A stretch of DNA of 64,000 nt from Symbiodinium natans (Eukaryota; Sar; Dinophyceae; Suessiales; Symbiodiniaceae), in NCBI GenBank assembly GCA_905221605.1, contig CAJNDS010002449.1:312001-376000 (forward strand). The letters are read 5' to 3'. Both the position numbers and the translations under genes were made by a program. Below are positions 54,838 through 64,000 of the stretch, one piece after another. Each line of letters opens with the position of its first letter. Within the stretch, counting starts at the first letter, position 1. Below the pieces are notes generated by a model, which was given only the letters and a program-made list of their open reading frames with translations, was not told where the DNA came from and did no database searches.

Positions 54838-55146
54838 CTTTTAAAGTCTCACTTCTCTAGTTTCGAAGAACGAAATCCAAGATTCGAGGGGGGTGGAATT
54901 TAGAATAAATCCCTTCTCTCTCATCTTCAAGATAAAGTCATGTTTAGAGTCGCCCTTAAGCCACTCTTTTTTTGGCCCCCTTAAGCCCTCCCTTAAGCCT
55001 CGCTAGCCCCCTTTAAGCCTTCAAAGCCCCCTTGAAGCCCCCCTAAGCCCCCCTTTAAACCCCCCTTTAAACCCCCCTTTAAGCCCCCCTTTAAGCCCCC
55101 CTTCAAGCCCCCTTGAAGTCCCCTTTAAGCCCTTTAAGCCCCCTTT
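54838..55146. repeat. TCTCACTTCTCTAG unit and AAGCCCCCCTT array
   Basis: About 54,838-54,975 repeats 51,354-51,500 almost exactly, then a short AAGCCCCCCTT array runs up to the left end of the TIR element. Confidence 0.8.
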
Positions 55147-55147
55147 A

Positions 55148-56558
55148 CTGTGGAGGTCACTGGAGCTTCTCTACCTTTTCGATCAACTTTGCTGCCCCTC
55201 ATCTTGGGTTTCAGATTCTCCAGGTTTTGGTGCAAGGCCTGAAGGCAGAAGAGGATCAAAGAAGGGTGCAGAGTCAACATCGGTGGAAACAGCTTGGAAA
55301 AGTTCAATGCTTTGAAACAAGTGTTTTTAAAAGCCTCTGACAGTGCCGTTTGGACAGAAATCAACTGCGGGACGAGACGAGTTCAACCCTGGTGTCGATT
55401 CGTTAAGGTTGCACGCGACGCCCAAGCCAAACCTGAAAATTGCAAAGTATTTCCAGAATGTGAATAAGTGCGAGCGAAGCGAGCGAAACACCAGAGTAAA
55501 TTCAACAAATTTAACTGATCAAGTGTTGATTTTGAGGGTTTTTTCAACATTTTCGGAACTTTAGAAATTTTGAAAATTCGTTGAATGGTGCTGAATCCAG
55601 GGAAGAATTGCAACACGCAACCAAAAACGAAAGACAAAGAATCAAGGGCACCCAGTCTAAAAAGAAAGCAGAGTTTCTTCTGCTCAATCTTCTGTCAAAT
55701 TTCAGTGTGCCTTGAATTTCTGTTTGGCCATTTTGGAAAATTAAAGACAAGAGCACGCAATCGAAGCTTTGTCAAAAAAAGTCGAATGGGAATGGAAATC
55801 GAGGCCGGGCGACTCTCAAGTCGTTCTGGCCATGATGAGAGGTCAGTGTAATTGTTTTTTTTTGTTTTTTTTTGAATTTTTGCAAGAACTGCAAACATAG
55901 GTTTTTCCTTGGTCCGTCTGAAAAAGAATTTTCTCGAGAAACCGCTTTAAACTAAAACACAAACAGTCAGCAAGTGTTTTGGTAAGTGCCCGGCAAGCTG
56001 TCGATTGACCAGAAAGACGGTGAAAAAATGCAATCGGAACTAAAAGACATTATAAGAATGTGCATTTTGTCGTTTCGGCTGTTTTTCTAAGTGTGCATGT
56101 GCAAGAGTGTTGTGGATGTGTGTGTGTGTGTATGTGTGTGAATTTGTTGCAACAAAGTGGGTTGGTTTGCGGGTGCATGTCTTTTTTCTGTGCTTCATTT
56201 TTTGGTGCTGTTGGGTTGTAGTCTCTGTGCTGAAATTTTTCCGTTGCTGTTGGGTTGCTGCAAGGTGCTGCCTTCATTTTGGTCGCTGTGTTGGTGCCTT
56301 TCTGTGCCTTTATTTTTGGTTGTGTTTTGAATTTTTCTGTGTCTTCATTTTTGTTCGCTGTGTGGTGCCTTTTCTGCACCTTCTTTTGGTCGCTGTGTGG
56401 TGCCTTTCTGTGCCTTCATTTTTGGTTGCTGTGTGTGCCGTTTCTGTGCCTTTTGGCTTTAGTGTGCAAGAAAAGTGTCAGTGTGTGGGTAAAGGGTGGT
56501 AAGGCATGGAGTCGCAGAATGACACCCAAAAAAACAGTGACCTTGCAGTCTTGCAGTG

Positions 56559-56605
<47 letters not shown>

Positions 56606-56837
56606 CACATCGTTTTCTTGAATGGGTGTGTGGTGTTGTGGTTTCGGCGTTTTGGCAGAGAGTTGTGTGTGTTATGGAGTGTGTTGTTATGTGGGTGCAA
56701 AGTGGCTTCAGTGGGTGGTGTGCGTTTGCGTGTCTGTCGGCTGGGTTCTGCTGGTGAAAGGTCTGTGGATTTGGAGACACAAAAAGAGGGCAAGGAATCA
56801 ACTCCAAAAGGTAGGGAAGCCGAAGTGACCTCCACAG
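55148..56837. mobile_element. 1.7 kb terminal-inverted-repeat element, copy 1
   Basis: Left end CTGTGGAGGTCACTGGAGC and right end ...GAAGTGACCTCCACAG are imperfect inverted repeats of about 36 bp. The interior is non-coding in appearance: an AT-rich part, TGTGTG microsatellites (56,119-56,142 and 56,563-56,604) and phrases such as TTTGGTCGCTGTGTGGTGCC. No transposase is seen, so it would be non-autonomous. The flanks are TTA on the left and TGC on the right, so no target duplication remains. Confidence 0.8.
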
Positions 56838-57340
56838 TGCGAGAAAGATCGCACGGGAACAATGCAAGACTGTTGTCTTGAATGCCAGCTAAAGACAAGT
56901 TTAGCAAGATAAGAACACGCGTATCAACCGCGTTTTTTGTTTCTTGAGTGTTGATGCAAACAGTATCGAATAGAAAAAATCTTGTTTGTCTGTGAGTTGA
57001 TTTTCAATTATTATTGAACTCAAATGGGTTCCAAAAGCAGCTCAATTCTGGGCACCGAAAACGGGCCCTAGATTTTGGATTTCCTGTGTGAACATACAAG
57101 GCCACCCAGGTTGGAGCCTCAAATTGGAACCCAAGTTTAGGAGCCATTTTTGGGCCCAGTTGTGGCGTTTTTTTCACACACGGGAAGCCAGATCTGGCTT
57201 TCACAGCTCCTCGTTGCGAGTAAAACAAATAAGCCTCTCAGTCGGTTCCAGTCTAAGTCCTGTGTCAGTCTTCCCCCAAAATTAGAACAGCAGGCAGCAA
57301 GGCGGCAAAGTGTGAACTTGTTTGGAACCGGAACTTTCTC
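56838..57340. other. Spacer between the two TIR copies
   Basis: 503 bp without recognised content. Short frames only. Confidence 0.5.
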
Positions 57341-57343
57341 TAA

Positions 57344-59101
57344 CTGTGGAGGTCACTGGAGCTTCCCTACCTTTTCGATCAACTTTGCTGCCCCTCATCT
57401 TGGGTTTCAGATTCTCCAGGTTTTGGTGCAAGGCCTGAAGGCAGAAGAGGATAAAAGAAGGGTGCAGAGTCAACATCGGTGGAAACAGCTTGGAAAAGTT
57501 CAATGCTTTGAAACAAGTGTTTTTAAAAGCCTCTGACAGTGCCGTTTGGACAGAAATCAACTGCGGGACGAGACGAGTTCAACCCTGGTGTTGATTCGTT
57601 AAGGTTGCGCGCGACGCCCAAGCCAAACCACCTGAAAATTGCAAAGTGTATTTCCAGAATGTGAATAAGTGCGAGCGAAGCGAGCGAAACACCAGAGTAA
57701 ATTCAACAAATTTAACTGATCAAGTGTTGATTTTGAGGGTTTTTTCAACATTTTCGGGACTTTAGAAATTTTGAAAATTCGTTGAATGGTGCTGAATCCA
57801 GGGAAGAATTGCAACACGCAACCAAAAACGAAAGACAAAGAATCAAGGGCACCCAGCCTAAAAAGAAAGCAGAGTTTCTTCTGCTCAATCTTCTGTCAAA
57901 TTTCAGTGTGCCTTGAATTTCTGTTTGGCCATTTTGGAAAATTAAAGACAAGAGCACGCAATCGAAGCTTTGTCAAAAAAAGTCGAATGGGAATGGAAAT
58001 CGAGGCCGGGCGACTCTCAAGTCGTTCTGGCCATGATGAGAGGTCAGTGTAATTGTTTTTTTTTTGTAATTGTTTTTTTTTGAATTTTTGCAAGAACTGC
58101 AAACATAGGTTTTTCCTTGGTCCGTCTGAAAAAGAATTTTCTCTTGCTTTTGTTTAATGTTTTCTTTACTTTTTGTCGGGATGATCTCTCGGTTGCAAGC
58201 TTCAGAAAGAAAATTTCGAGAAACCGCTTTAAACTAAAACACAAACAGTCAGCAAGTGTTTTGGTAAGTGCCCGGCAAGCTGTCGATTGACCAGAAAGAC
58301 GGTGAAAAAATGCAATCGGAACTAAAAGACATTATAAGAATGTGCATTTTGTCGTTTCGGCTGTTTTTCTAAGTGTGCATGTGCAAGAGTGTTGTGGATG
58401 TGTGTGTGTGTATGTGTGTGAATTTGTTGCAACAAAGTGGGTTGGTTTGCGGGTGCATGTCTTTTTTCTGTGCTTCATTTTTTGGTGCTGTTGGGTTGTA
58501 GTCTCTGTGCTGAAATTTTTCCGTTGCTGTTGGGTTGCTGCAAGGTGCTGCCTTCATTTTGGTCGCTGTGTTGGTGCCTTTCTGTGCCTTTATTTTTGGT
58601 TGTGTTTTGATTTTTCTGTGTCTTCATTTTTGTTCGCTGTGTGGTGCCTTTTCTGCACCTTCTTTTGGTCGCTGTGTGGTGCCTTTCTGTGCCTTCATTT
58701 TTGGTTGCTGTGTGTGCCGTTTCTGTGCCTTTTGGCTTTAGTGTGCAAGAAAAGTGTCAGTGTGTGGGTAAAGGGTGGTAAGGCATGGAGTCGCAGAATG
58801 ACACCCAAAAAAAACAGTGACCTTGCAGTCTTGCAGTGGTGTCTGTGTGTGTGTGTGTGTGTGTGTGTTCACATCGTTTTCTTGAATGGGTGTGTGGTGT
58901 TGTGGTTTCGGCGTTTTGGCAGAGAGTTGTGTGTGTTATGGAGTGTGTTATTATGTGGGTGCAAAGTGGCTTCAGTGGGTGGTGTGCGTTTGCGTGTCTG
59001 TCGGCTGGGTTCTGCTGGTGAAAGGTCTGTGGATTTGGAGACACAAAAAGAGGGCAAGGAATCAACTCCAAAAGGTAGGGAAGCCGAAGTGACCTCCACA
59101 G
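57344..59101. mobile_element. 1.76 kb terminal-inverted-repeat element, copy 2
   Basis: Nearly identical to 55,148-56,837, same orientation. It has an extra segment of about 70 bp near 58,140-58,210 and a shorter TG tract. It is flanked on both sides by TAA (57,341-57,343 and 59,102-59,104), a probable 3 bp target-site duplication. TIRs with a TAA/TTA duplication recall PIF/Harbinger-type elements, but no transposase is here to confirm this. The open frames inside (Val/Cys/Phe-rich up to 322 codons) come from TG-rich composition. Confidence 0.85.
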
Positions 59102-59104
59102 TAA

Positions 59105-59685
59105 GCCCCCCCGCGGTTCGCAAAATGCAGTCGGTCTGCAAAATTACGTTCCATGCCGTCGACCACCTTACTCCGGAAAGGGCGATTGCTCGGGCAAGGT
59201 GTCGGACGCCACCTCTGCGGCAGAGAGTGTGGCGCAGTTGGTTGATATGGAATGTGACCCTCCTAGTTTCCCAGTTGACACGTGATGTGCACTTGAGTTG
59301 TCTGCTATGAGTGTGAAGCACAGGCACAAGGACATGTCAGGCAGTGCAGATTTGTTTTGGCTTGGTGAGACCTTGTTTTGAGTGGGAAGAACCGTTTTCT
59401 GTTCGTTTTCTCGAAACTCGTTTGTCGGAACTCGTTTCCTGTTTGTGACCTGGTATTTGGTGACCAGAAGTGACTCAAGCCAGTTTAGGTCTGCACAGAG
59501 CTCAGCAGAGCACCTAAGAGGTGCTAGGAACCTACCCACAGTGTTTAGGAGTAGAAGTTCCATGGCTGAGTGTTTTCACCTTAAGTGCCTCTGTTTTTCC
59601 ATGTCTGGCAGACAGTGTTTGAAGCTGGAGAGCCGTGCTCGCATTGGCTTAAGACGAGCGGAGCTCGAGAAGCTGTGAACAGCGC
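59105..59685. other. Flank upstream of the gag element
   Basis: No gene. May include the 5' long terminal repeat of the copia-type element whose gag starts at 59,776. No matching full-length partner was found downstream. Confidence 0.4.
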
Positions 59686-59753
59686 AGTGAAAAGAGTCCG
59701 CACTTCGTGCTGTGAGGGTTGAGTGTAGTCTTGACGCTGTGCCACGAGTTTCA
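59686..59753 (+). repeat. Direct repeat flanking gag, left copy
   Basis: AGTGAAAAGAGTCCGCACTT and CGTGCTGTGAGGGTTGAGTG to TCTTGAC, followed by GCTGTGCCACGAGTTTCA. The same 50 + 18 bp occur at 60,760-60,849 with 22 bp inserted between the two parts. Confidence 0.9.
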
Positions 59754-59775
59754 TAGCGGAGCTTCGTGCTCCAGC

Positions 59776-60789
59776 ATGGACACTGGTGAAGAACGTGTGC
59801 CTGGACGAGACCGTTCTTCGAGAGGCCAGTTCCACAGGGCTTTCTGGTGCAAGGTCACCAAGTGCCCGTGTGGAAGGTCTTTACCAGCGCGACCAGCTTC
59901 AGTTCCACGCGGAGTAGACCCAAGGCAGTGGACAGCTACGACTGGAGCAGGCCATCAGCCACCAGTCGGGGCTGTGCCTTCGTTTGGACAGCAGGCAGCT
60001 CAACTTCAACAGATGAGTGCCATGCTGACGCAGGCATTGCAGCTTGCAAGTGCGAATGCTGCAAATGCACAAAATGCAACAGCTACAACTTCATCGTCGA
60101 CGAGTCCTACCCCTGGAGGAAACCCCTCAGCATCATCTGCGAATGCATCGACCCCTGTGGATATGGAAGTAGACTCTGGTGTACGAAACAAGAGAGCGGA
60201 GGGCTACATCCCACAATTGCCTCAGCTGAACTATGCGTCCATGACGAGTAGACATGCTGAAATCCGAGTTTGGACAGCTTACAGAGACGAACTTACAAGC
60301 TGGCTTTGTTTGCTTGACGATCGGTACGCTACGGAGTTGCAGGAGGCGATGAGTAGCAGTGTGGAAGTCTTGCAAGTGAAGCTTGAAGCCGGGAAAGCAG
60401 CTCGGTCAACCAAACTTTGGTTTTTGCTTCGTCAGTCCATGAGCAAGTTCCAACGTGGGCAGGATTTGGTGCATCTCATCGAGGTAAAGCAGATGGGAGC
60501 AAGTGCCGGATACGAACTCTGGCGTTCTTTGAACAATGAGTTGTCTGTTCGCTCCAGAGTGGAAGGACAAGCCCTTCGCGAGCAGGCTTTGGGCCTGGTG
60601 CCGCCGAAACACCTCAAGCGACCACTTGATGTCGCCAGGTGGTACACCACCGAGCTTCTCAAGTTCGAGGCGCAGGTGAAGCATCGCTTCCCGGAGTTGC
60701 TCATCGGAGAACAAGAGGGAGTCCTGTGCTTGATGAAGCACTTGGATTCTGAGACCAAGAGTGAAAAGAGTCCGCACTTCGTGCTGTGA
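59776..60789 (+). CDS. Ty1/copia-type retrotransposon gag protein, truncated
   Basis: ATG at 59,776 gives 337 residues. A low-complexity Gln/Ala/Thr/Ser-rich N-terminal third leads to a conserved gag core from about residue 144 (YIPQLPQLNYASM, AEIRVWTAYRDELTSWLCLL, ARSTKLWFLLRQSMSKFQR, GYELWRSLNNELSVRSRVEG, PPKHLKRPLDVARWYTTELL). I recognise this as the gag of dinoflagellate copia elements, which coats the element's RNA. The frame ends at SEKSPHFVL, where the flanking direct repeat joins in, so the zinc knuckle, protease, integrase and RT that should follow are missing. The last codons therefore come from the repeat and not from gag. Confidence 0.85.
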   Translation: MDTGEERVPGRDRSSRGQFHRAFWCKVTKCPCGRSLPARPASVPRGVDPRQWTATTGAGHQPPVGAVPSFGQQAAQLQQMSAMLTQALQLASANAANAQNATATTSSSTSPTPGGNPSASSANASTPVDMEVDSGVRNKRAEGYIPQLPQLNYASMTSRHAEIRVWTAYRDELTSWLCLLDDRYATELQEAMSSSVEVLQVKLEAGKAARSTKLWFLLRQSMSKFQRGQDLVHLIEVKQMGASAGYELWRSLNNELSVRSRVEGQALREQALGLVPPKHLKRPLDVARWYTTELLKFEAQVKHRFPELLIGEQEGVLCLMKHLDSETKSEKSPHFVL

Positions 60790-60849
60790 GGGTTGAGTGT
60801 AGTCTTGACCTGAGGTCCCTTAGGCCCCGTAGCTGTGCCACGAGTTTCA
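60760..60849 (+). repeat. Direct repeat flanking gag, right copy
   Basis: Second copy of 59,686-59,753, interrupted after TCTTGAC by CTGAGGTCCCTTAGGCCCCG. It begins inside the gag reading frame and supplies its stop codon. Confidence 0.9.
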
Positions 60850-61365
60850 ACGCAGTTGGGCTTATTGTAAGCTTCCTCAGGTTCAGAGGGACCGCGACCA
60901 GCGCCTCGGGTGTCGAGTCGCCCGCTTTTGCTGCAAACGGGACAGAGTCTACACAGTTCTTCCAATGCGCACTATTGATCGAAGGGAACACTGAAACGGC
61001 ACACAGATCCACTGGGTGCCCAGGTTAGTGGTTTCGAGCTCTGAGAAACGCCAGTTATGGACTTGAAATGCGGGATTGCAATGGGGGACTTGTTGGAAAA
61101 GAGACATTGGACTGTCTTGCAATCTGGCCACTCAAGGTTAAATGTCGTCCAGAAGTGTAGGCCTGCCACGCATTGAGTTTCACCCTGATGCAAGCATTGA
61201 TTTTGCGGTCCTGCACAACTCGCGCCGCCTTGGCCCAGTCTTGTAGACTCGATTGGTTGACCTTGGATAACAGGCCGCTGAACGCCGTTTCTGGTCTGAG
61301 GGGGTTGTGGTACGCCAACAGTGCCACTGCGGTGGCACATTCGAAGCCCTCCCCTTTGACCCTTC
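60850..61365. other. No gene recognised
   Basis: Downstream of the gag relic. Short frames. No further copia domains (integrase, RT) were found here. Confidence 0.5.
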
Positions 61366-62215
61366 GCCTTCGAAGGCTTTGAAGGCTTTGAAGGCTTCGA
61401 AGGGGGATGAAGCTCCCTTCATAACTAAAGCCCCCCCTTTGTGAAGGTTCTCGGATCCTGCCTGCAGTGGTCTTGGGCGATAACTGATTTGCAGCTAAAG
61501 CCCCTTCGCGCTGAGGTCTGAAGCCCCCCTTGAGTTTATGAGAACGAAGGGGGCTTCGAGGCTTCGAAGGCTTTGAAGGGAGGACGAAGCCCCCTTCGTC
61601 CTCACCTGAAGCCTTCGAAGCCCCCTCCCCTTTGTCCTTACCTTCGAAGCCTTCGAAGCCCCCTTCGTCCTTACCTTCGAAGCCTTCGAAGCCCCCTTCG
61701 TCCTCACCGAAGCCTGCGAAGCCCCCTTCGTCCTCCCTTCGAAGCTTTCGAAGCCCCCCCCCCCTTCGTTTTTACCTTCAAAGCCGGGAGAATTGGGGGG
61801 AGGAAGGGAGAAGAGAGAAGGGAATGTGTTCTAAATTCCACCCCCCTCGAATCTTTTTGGTTATTCGGATTTCATTTTTCGAAAAATCAGAGAGAAGGGA
61901 GAAGGGAATTTCTTCTAAATTCCACCCCCCTCGAATCTTCTTTTGTTTTTTGTATTTCTTGATTCGAAAAATCAGAGGAGTAGTGATGAAACGGAGCCTT
62001 CGAAGCCCCCTTCGTCCTCACCTTCGAAGCCTTCGAAGCCCCCTTCGTCTTCACCTTCGAAGGCTTCGAAGCCCCCTTCGTCCTCACCCTTCGAAGCCTT
62101 CGAAGCCTTCGTCCTCACCCTTCGAAGCCTTCGAAGCCTTCGTCCTCACCTTCGAAGCCTTCGAAGCCTTCAGACCTTCACGCCCCCCCCCCCCGTGCCC
62201 CCCCTCCCCTTCGAC
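61366..62215 (+). repeat. TTCGAA-rich satellite, forward array
   Basis: Many units of CCTTCGAAGCCTTCGAAG, CCCCCTTCGTCCTCAC. Around 61,830-61,980 it holds two AAATTCCACCCCCCTCGAAT units, the reverse form of the family common at 48-55 kb. The Pro/Ser/Lys-rich frames are compositional. Confidence 0.85.
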
Positions 62216-63279
62216 CCTTCGGCGAAGGCTTCGGACCACCGGCACGCGAAGGTGGCGCGCGTCGAAGGCCAGCAAGACGCTCCAAGCCAGTAGTCAGGGT
62301 CTCCATAGCCATGACGGAAAACTTGGCACTTTGCATGCCTGGACATTGGAGACCGCTGAGAAGATATTGGGCGGTGGTCAGCCAGATCCGATGATGGATT
62401 TCTGTGGGTTGGTCACTGAGAGTTGGGGCGCCATGCAGCCCAGGAGATTAGAGAGGTCAATGAATTCAAGAGCTCTTGCAATTTTGAGACAAACCGGAAT
62501 GATGGGGTCGTATATGTGCAGATATGCAGCAGAGAAAGTTTGGTAGAGCAACTGATTTGAGGTGTTGAGGATTAGAGAGCGGCGCCGGTAGATCCTGTAA
62601 CAGTTGCTTGTATGCTCGGTACGCCTGCAGCTGCTGCTCATGGGTGATCAGATCATAGGAGTCCTTAAGGGCGCGGTTGCGCAGAACGTTCTTGGTGCAG
62701 TCCATCTGCAAGGGCCTGCTAAAGCAGCCAAGGCGGATTGATAGGTCCTGCCTTCTCCGTCCCTTTGCTGGTAGACCGAGAGACCCCCGCTTGCAGCCAA
62801 GCCTGTGGGGGGTGCTGGGCAAGAACTTCTGGACGCGTCTCTCGCCGCGCCCACTTTCGGGTCCTTTCCTGCACAAGGCTGTGCAATGAGGTAGCAGGTA
62901 GCAGGCTCCGCGGTAGGGGCAGTTACCTTGTTATCTTCAACTAAAGAACTGCGACGTCCAGGCTTCTCGTCAATGGACAATTTTGTGGTTGGCCCAGTAC
63001 GGACAGGGCGCAGTTACTGCATAAGGTAAAGGTTCAAGTTTAAACCCTTGGAGTTGCAATTGTGTACTCCACTGGCAAAATGCTTGGAGTCATTTTAAGG
63101 GGCTTTGACCACTCCGGCGAAGAGTTCCACCCCAACCACCACTTTCTAACATGGTGGAGCAAGAAGAAGTGTGGCCTCAATGCCAGACCGGGCTACCCTG
63201 TTCGCACCAGCCAGCCTGCCACAGGCGCAGGTCCCTGGAAGAAGGGAACTGGACCTGTCTGACTGGGGTAGGTGCGCAG
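62216..63279. other. Unique segment between inverted satellites
   Basis: About 1.06 kb of non-repetitive sequence. Two plus-strand frames look protein-like: about 62,279-62,546 (LHAWTLETAEKILGGGQPD) and about 63,080-63,262 (VILRGFDHSGEEFHPNHHF). No family is recognised and they do not join clearly. Confidence 0.3.
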
Positions 63280-63745
63280 CTTCAAAGGCTTCGAAGGTAA
63301 GAACGAAGGCTTCAAAGGCTTCGAAGGGTGAGGACAAAGGCTTCCAAGGCTTCAAAGGGTAAGGACGAAGGGGGCTTCAAAGCCTTCAAAGGTGAAGACG
63401 AAGGGGGCTTCGAATTTGAAGGGGGTGGAATTTAGAAGAAATTCCCTTCTCCCTTCTCTCTGATTTTTCGAAAGATGAAATACGAATAACCAAAAAGATT
63501 CGAGGGAGGTGGAATTTGGAACACATTCCCTTCTCTCTTCTTCCTTTCTTCCTCCAATTCTCCAGGCTTTGAAGAAAGGACGAAGGGGGCTTCGAAGGCT
63601 TCGGTAGGACGAAGGGGGCTTCGAAGGCTTCGAAGGTGAGGACGAAGGGGGCTTCGAAGGCTTTGAAGGTAAGGACGAAGGGGAAGGGCTTCGAAGGCTT
63701 TCGAAGGTGAGGACGAAGGGGCTTCGTCCTTTCTTCAAAGCCTTC
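63280..63745 (-). repeat. TTCGAA-rich satellite, inverted array
   Basis: The same units as 61,366-62,215 in reverse orientation (GGCTTCGAAGGTGAGGACGA), including the GGGGGTGGAATTTAGAAGAA unit at 63,420-63,540. The two arrays form arms around 62,216-63,279. Confidence 0.85.
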
Positions 63746-63753
63746 AAAGCCTT

Positions 63754-64000
63754 CGTATTTCTGTGTGGAGGGTGGATGAGGAGGAGTTGTCGCAAGTCTG
63801 TCTGTTGTCTTGCAATTCCGACTCTAATCCGTCAACTGCGGCGGAGGGAGCATGGCAGCACAATTTCGAAAGGCGCCGCTCAAGACCCCGGATTGACGGG
63901 CTAAGGTTGCTGTACTGCTGCTGCCACTCGCAGGTTTCCTTTGTGGAAACTACCATTGGGATGGCAACTGTTGGAAGACCTTGTACGCAAAGCCATGCCG
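63754..64000 (+). CDS. Open frame running off the window, unknown
   Basis: A plus-strand frame of about 80 codons is open to the window end (WRVDEEELSQ, WQHNFERRRSRPRIDG, QVSFVETTIGMATVG). Composition is less repetitive than the satellite beside it. No family is recognised. It may be an exon or chance. Confidence 0.2.

Noticed and set aside
56838-57341. Possible extension of the TIRs into the spacer (GAGAAAG near 56,840 and its complement near 57,335)
   Set aside because: Only short scattered matches; the clear inverted repeat ends at 56,837 and 57,344.
58342-59310. Open frame of 322 codons, Val/Cys/Phe-rich
   Set aside because: It lies within the TG-rich interior of a TIR element and runs past its end into flanking DNA. 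The other copy has a different frame structure.

Overview
The window reads as nuclear DNA of a dinoflagellate, most likely a Symbiodiniaceae-like alga. The evidence is direct: TTTAGGG-type telomere-like tracts scattered through the sequence; genes split by short introns that need GA-AG or GC-AG boundaries as well as GT-AG; a retrotransposon ORF with a GEASHPGP motif and a CCHC plus restriction-like endonuclease tail, as I remember from dinoflagellate elements; and Ty1/copia gag and RNase H relics. No bacterial operon structure, rRNA, tRNA or CRISPR array was found. Species cannot be told from this sequence.

Layout. 1-11 kb: minisatellites, a 1.5 kb array of poly-G/poly-C hairpin repeats with a (TTTGGGGGG)n core, and facing telomere-like tracts; no credible gene. 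11.1-14.6 kb, minus: one intact 1178-residue reverse transcriptase ORF. 14.8-18.5 kb, minus: a multi-exon sterol-glucosyltransferase-like gene (UGT80 type). 18.5-23.6 kb: two weak exon candidates. 23.6-25.0 kb, minus: an uninterrupted 462-codon RBBP4/MSI1-type histone chaperone. 28.7-31.5 kb, minus: a gene of short coiled-coil exons. 35.4-42.1 kb: a graveyard of retroelement pieces, including a 3.25 kb block bounded by ~300 bp inverted repeats that holds reverse transcriptase tails and a broken cytosine-5 DNA methyltransferase. 43.6-45.4 kb, minus: a single-domain voltage-gated cation channel with a C-terminal EF-hand-like region. 47.8-64 kb: mostly repeats, including a ~1.5 kb duplication of C-rich DNA, two copies of a 1.7 kb terminal-inverted-repeat element, a copia gag gene, and inverted TTCGAA-rich arrays.

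The recognisable host genes (histone chaperone, glucosyltransferase, channel, coiled-coil protein) show no shared pathway. All lie on the minus strand, as does the intact retrotransposon, which fits the one-directional gene arrays known in dinoflagellates. Exon boundaries given here are hand predictions from reading frame and splice motifs. Where two boundaries were possible, the one that keeps the protein in frame was chosen. Many of the long open frames in the repeat regions are by-products of composition and are not listed as genes.
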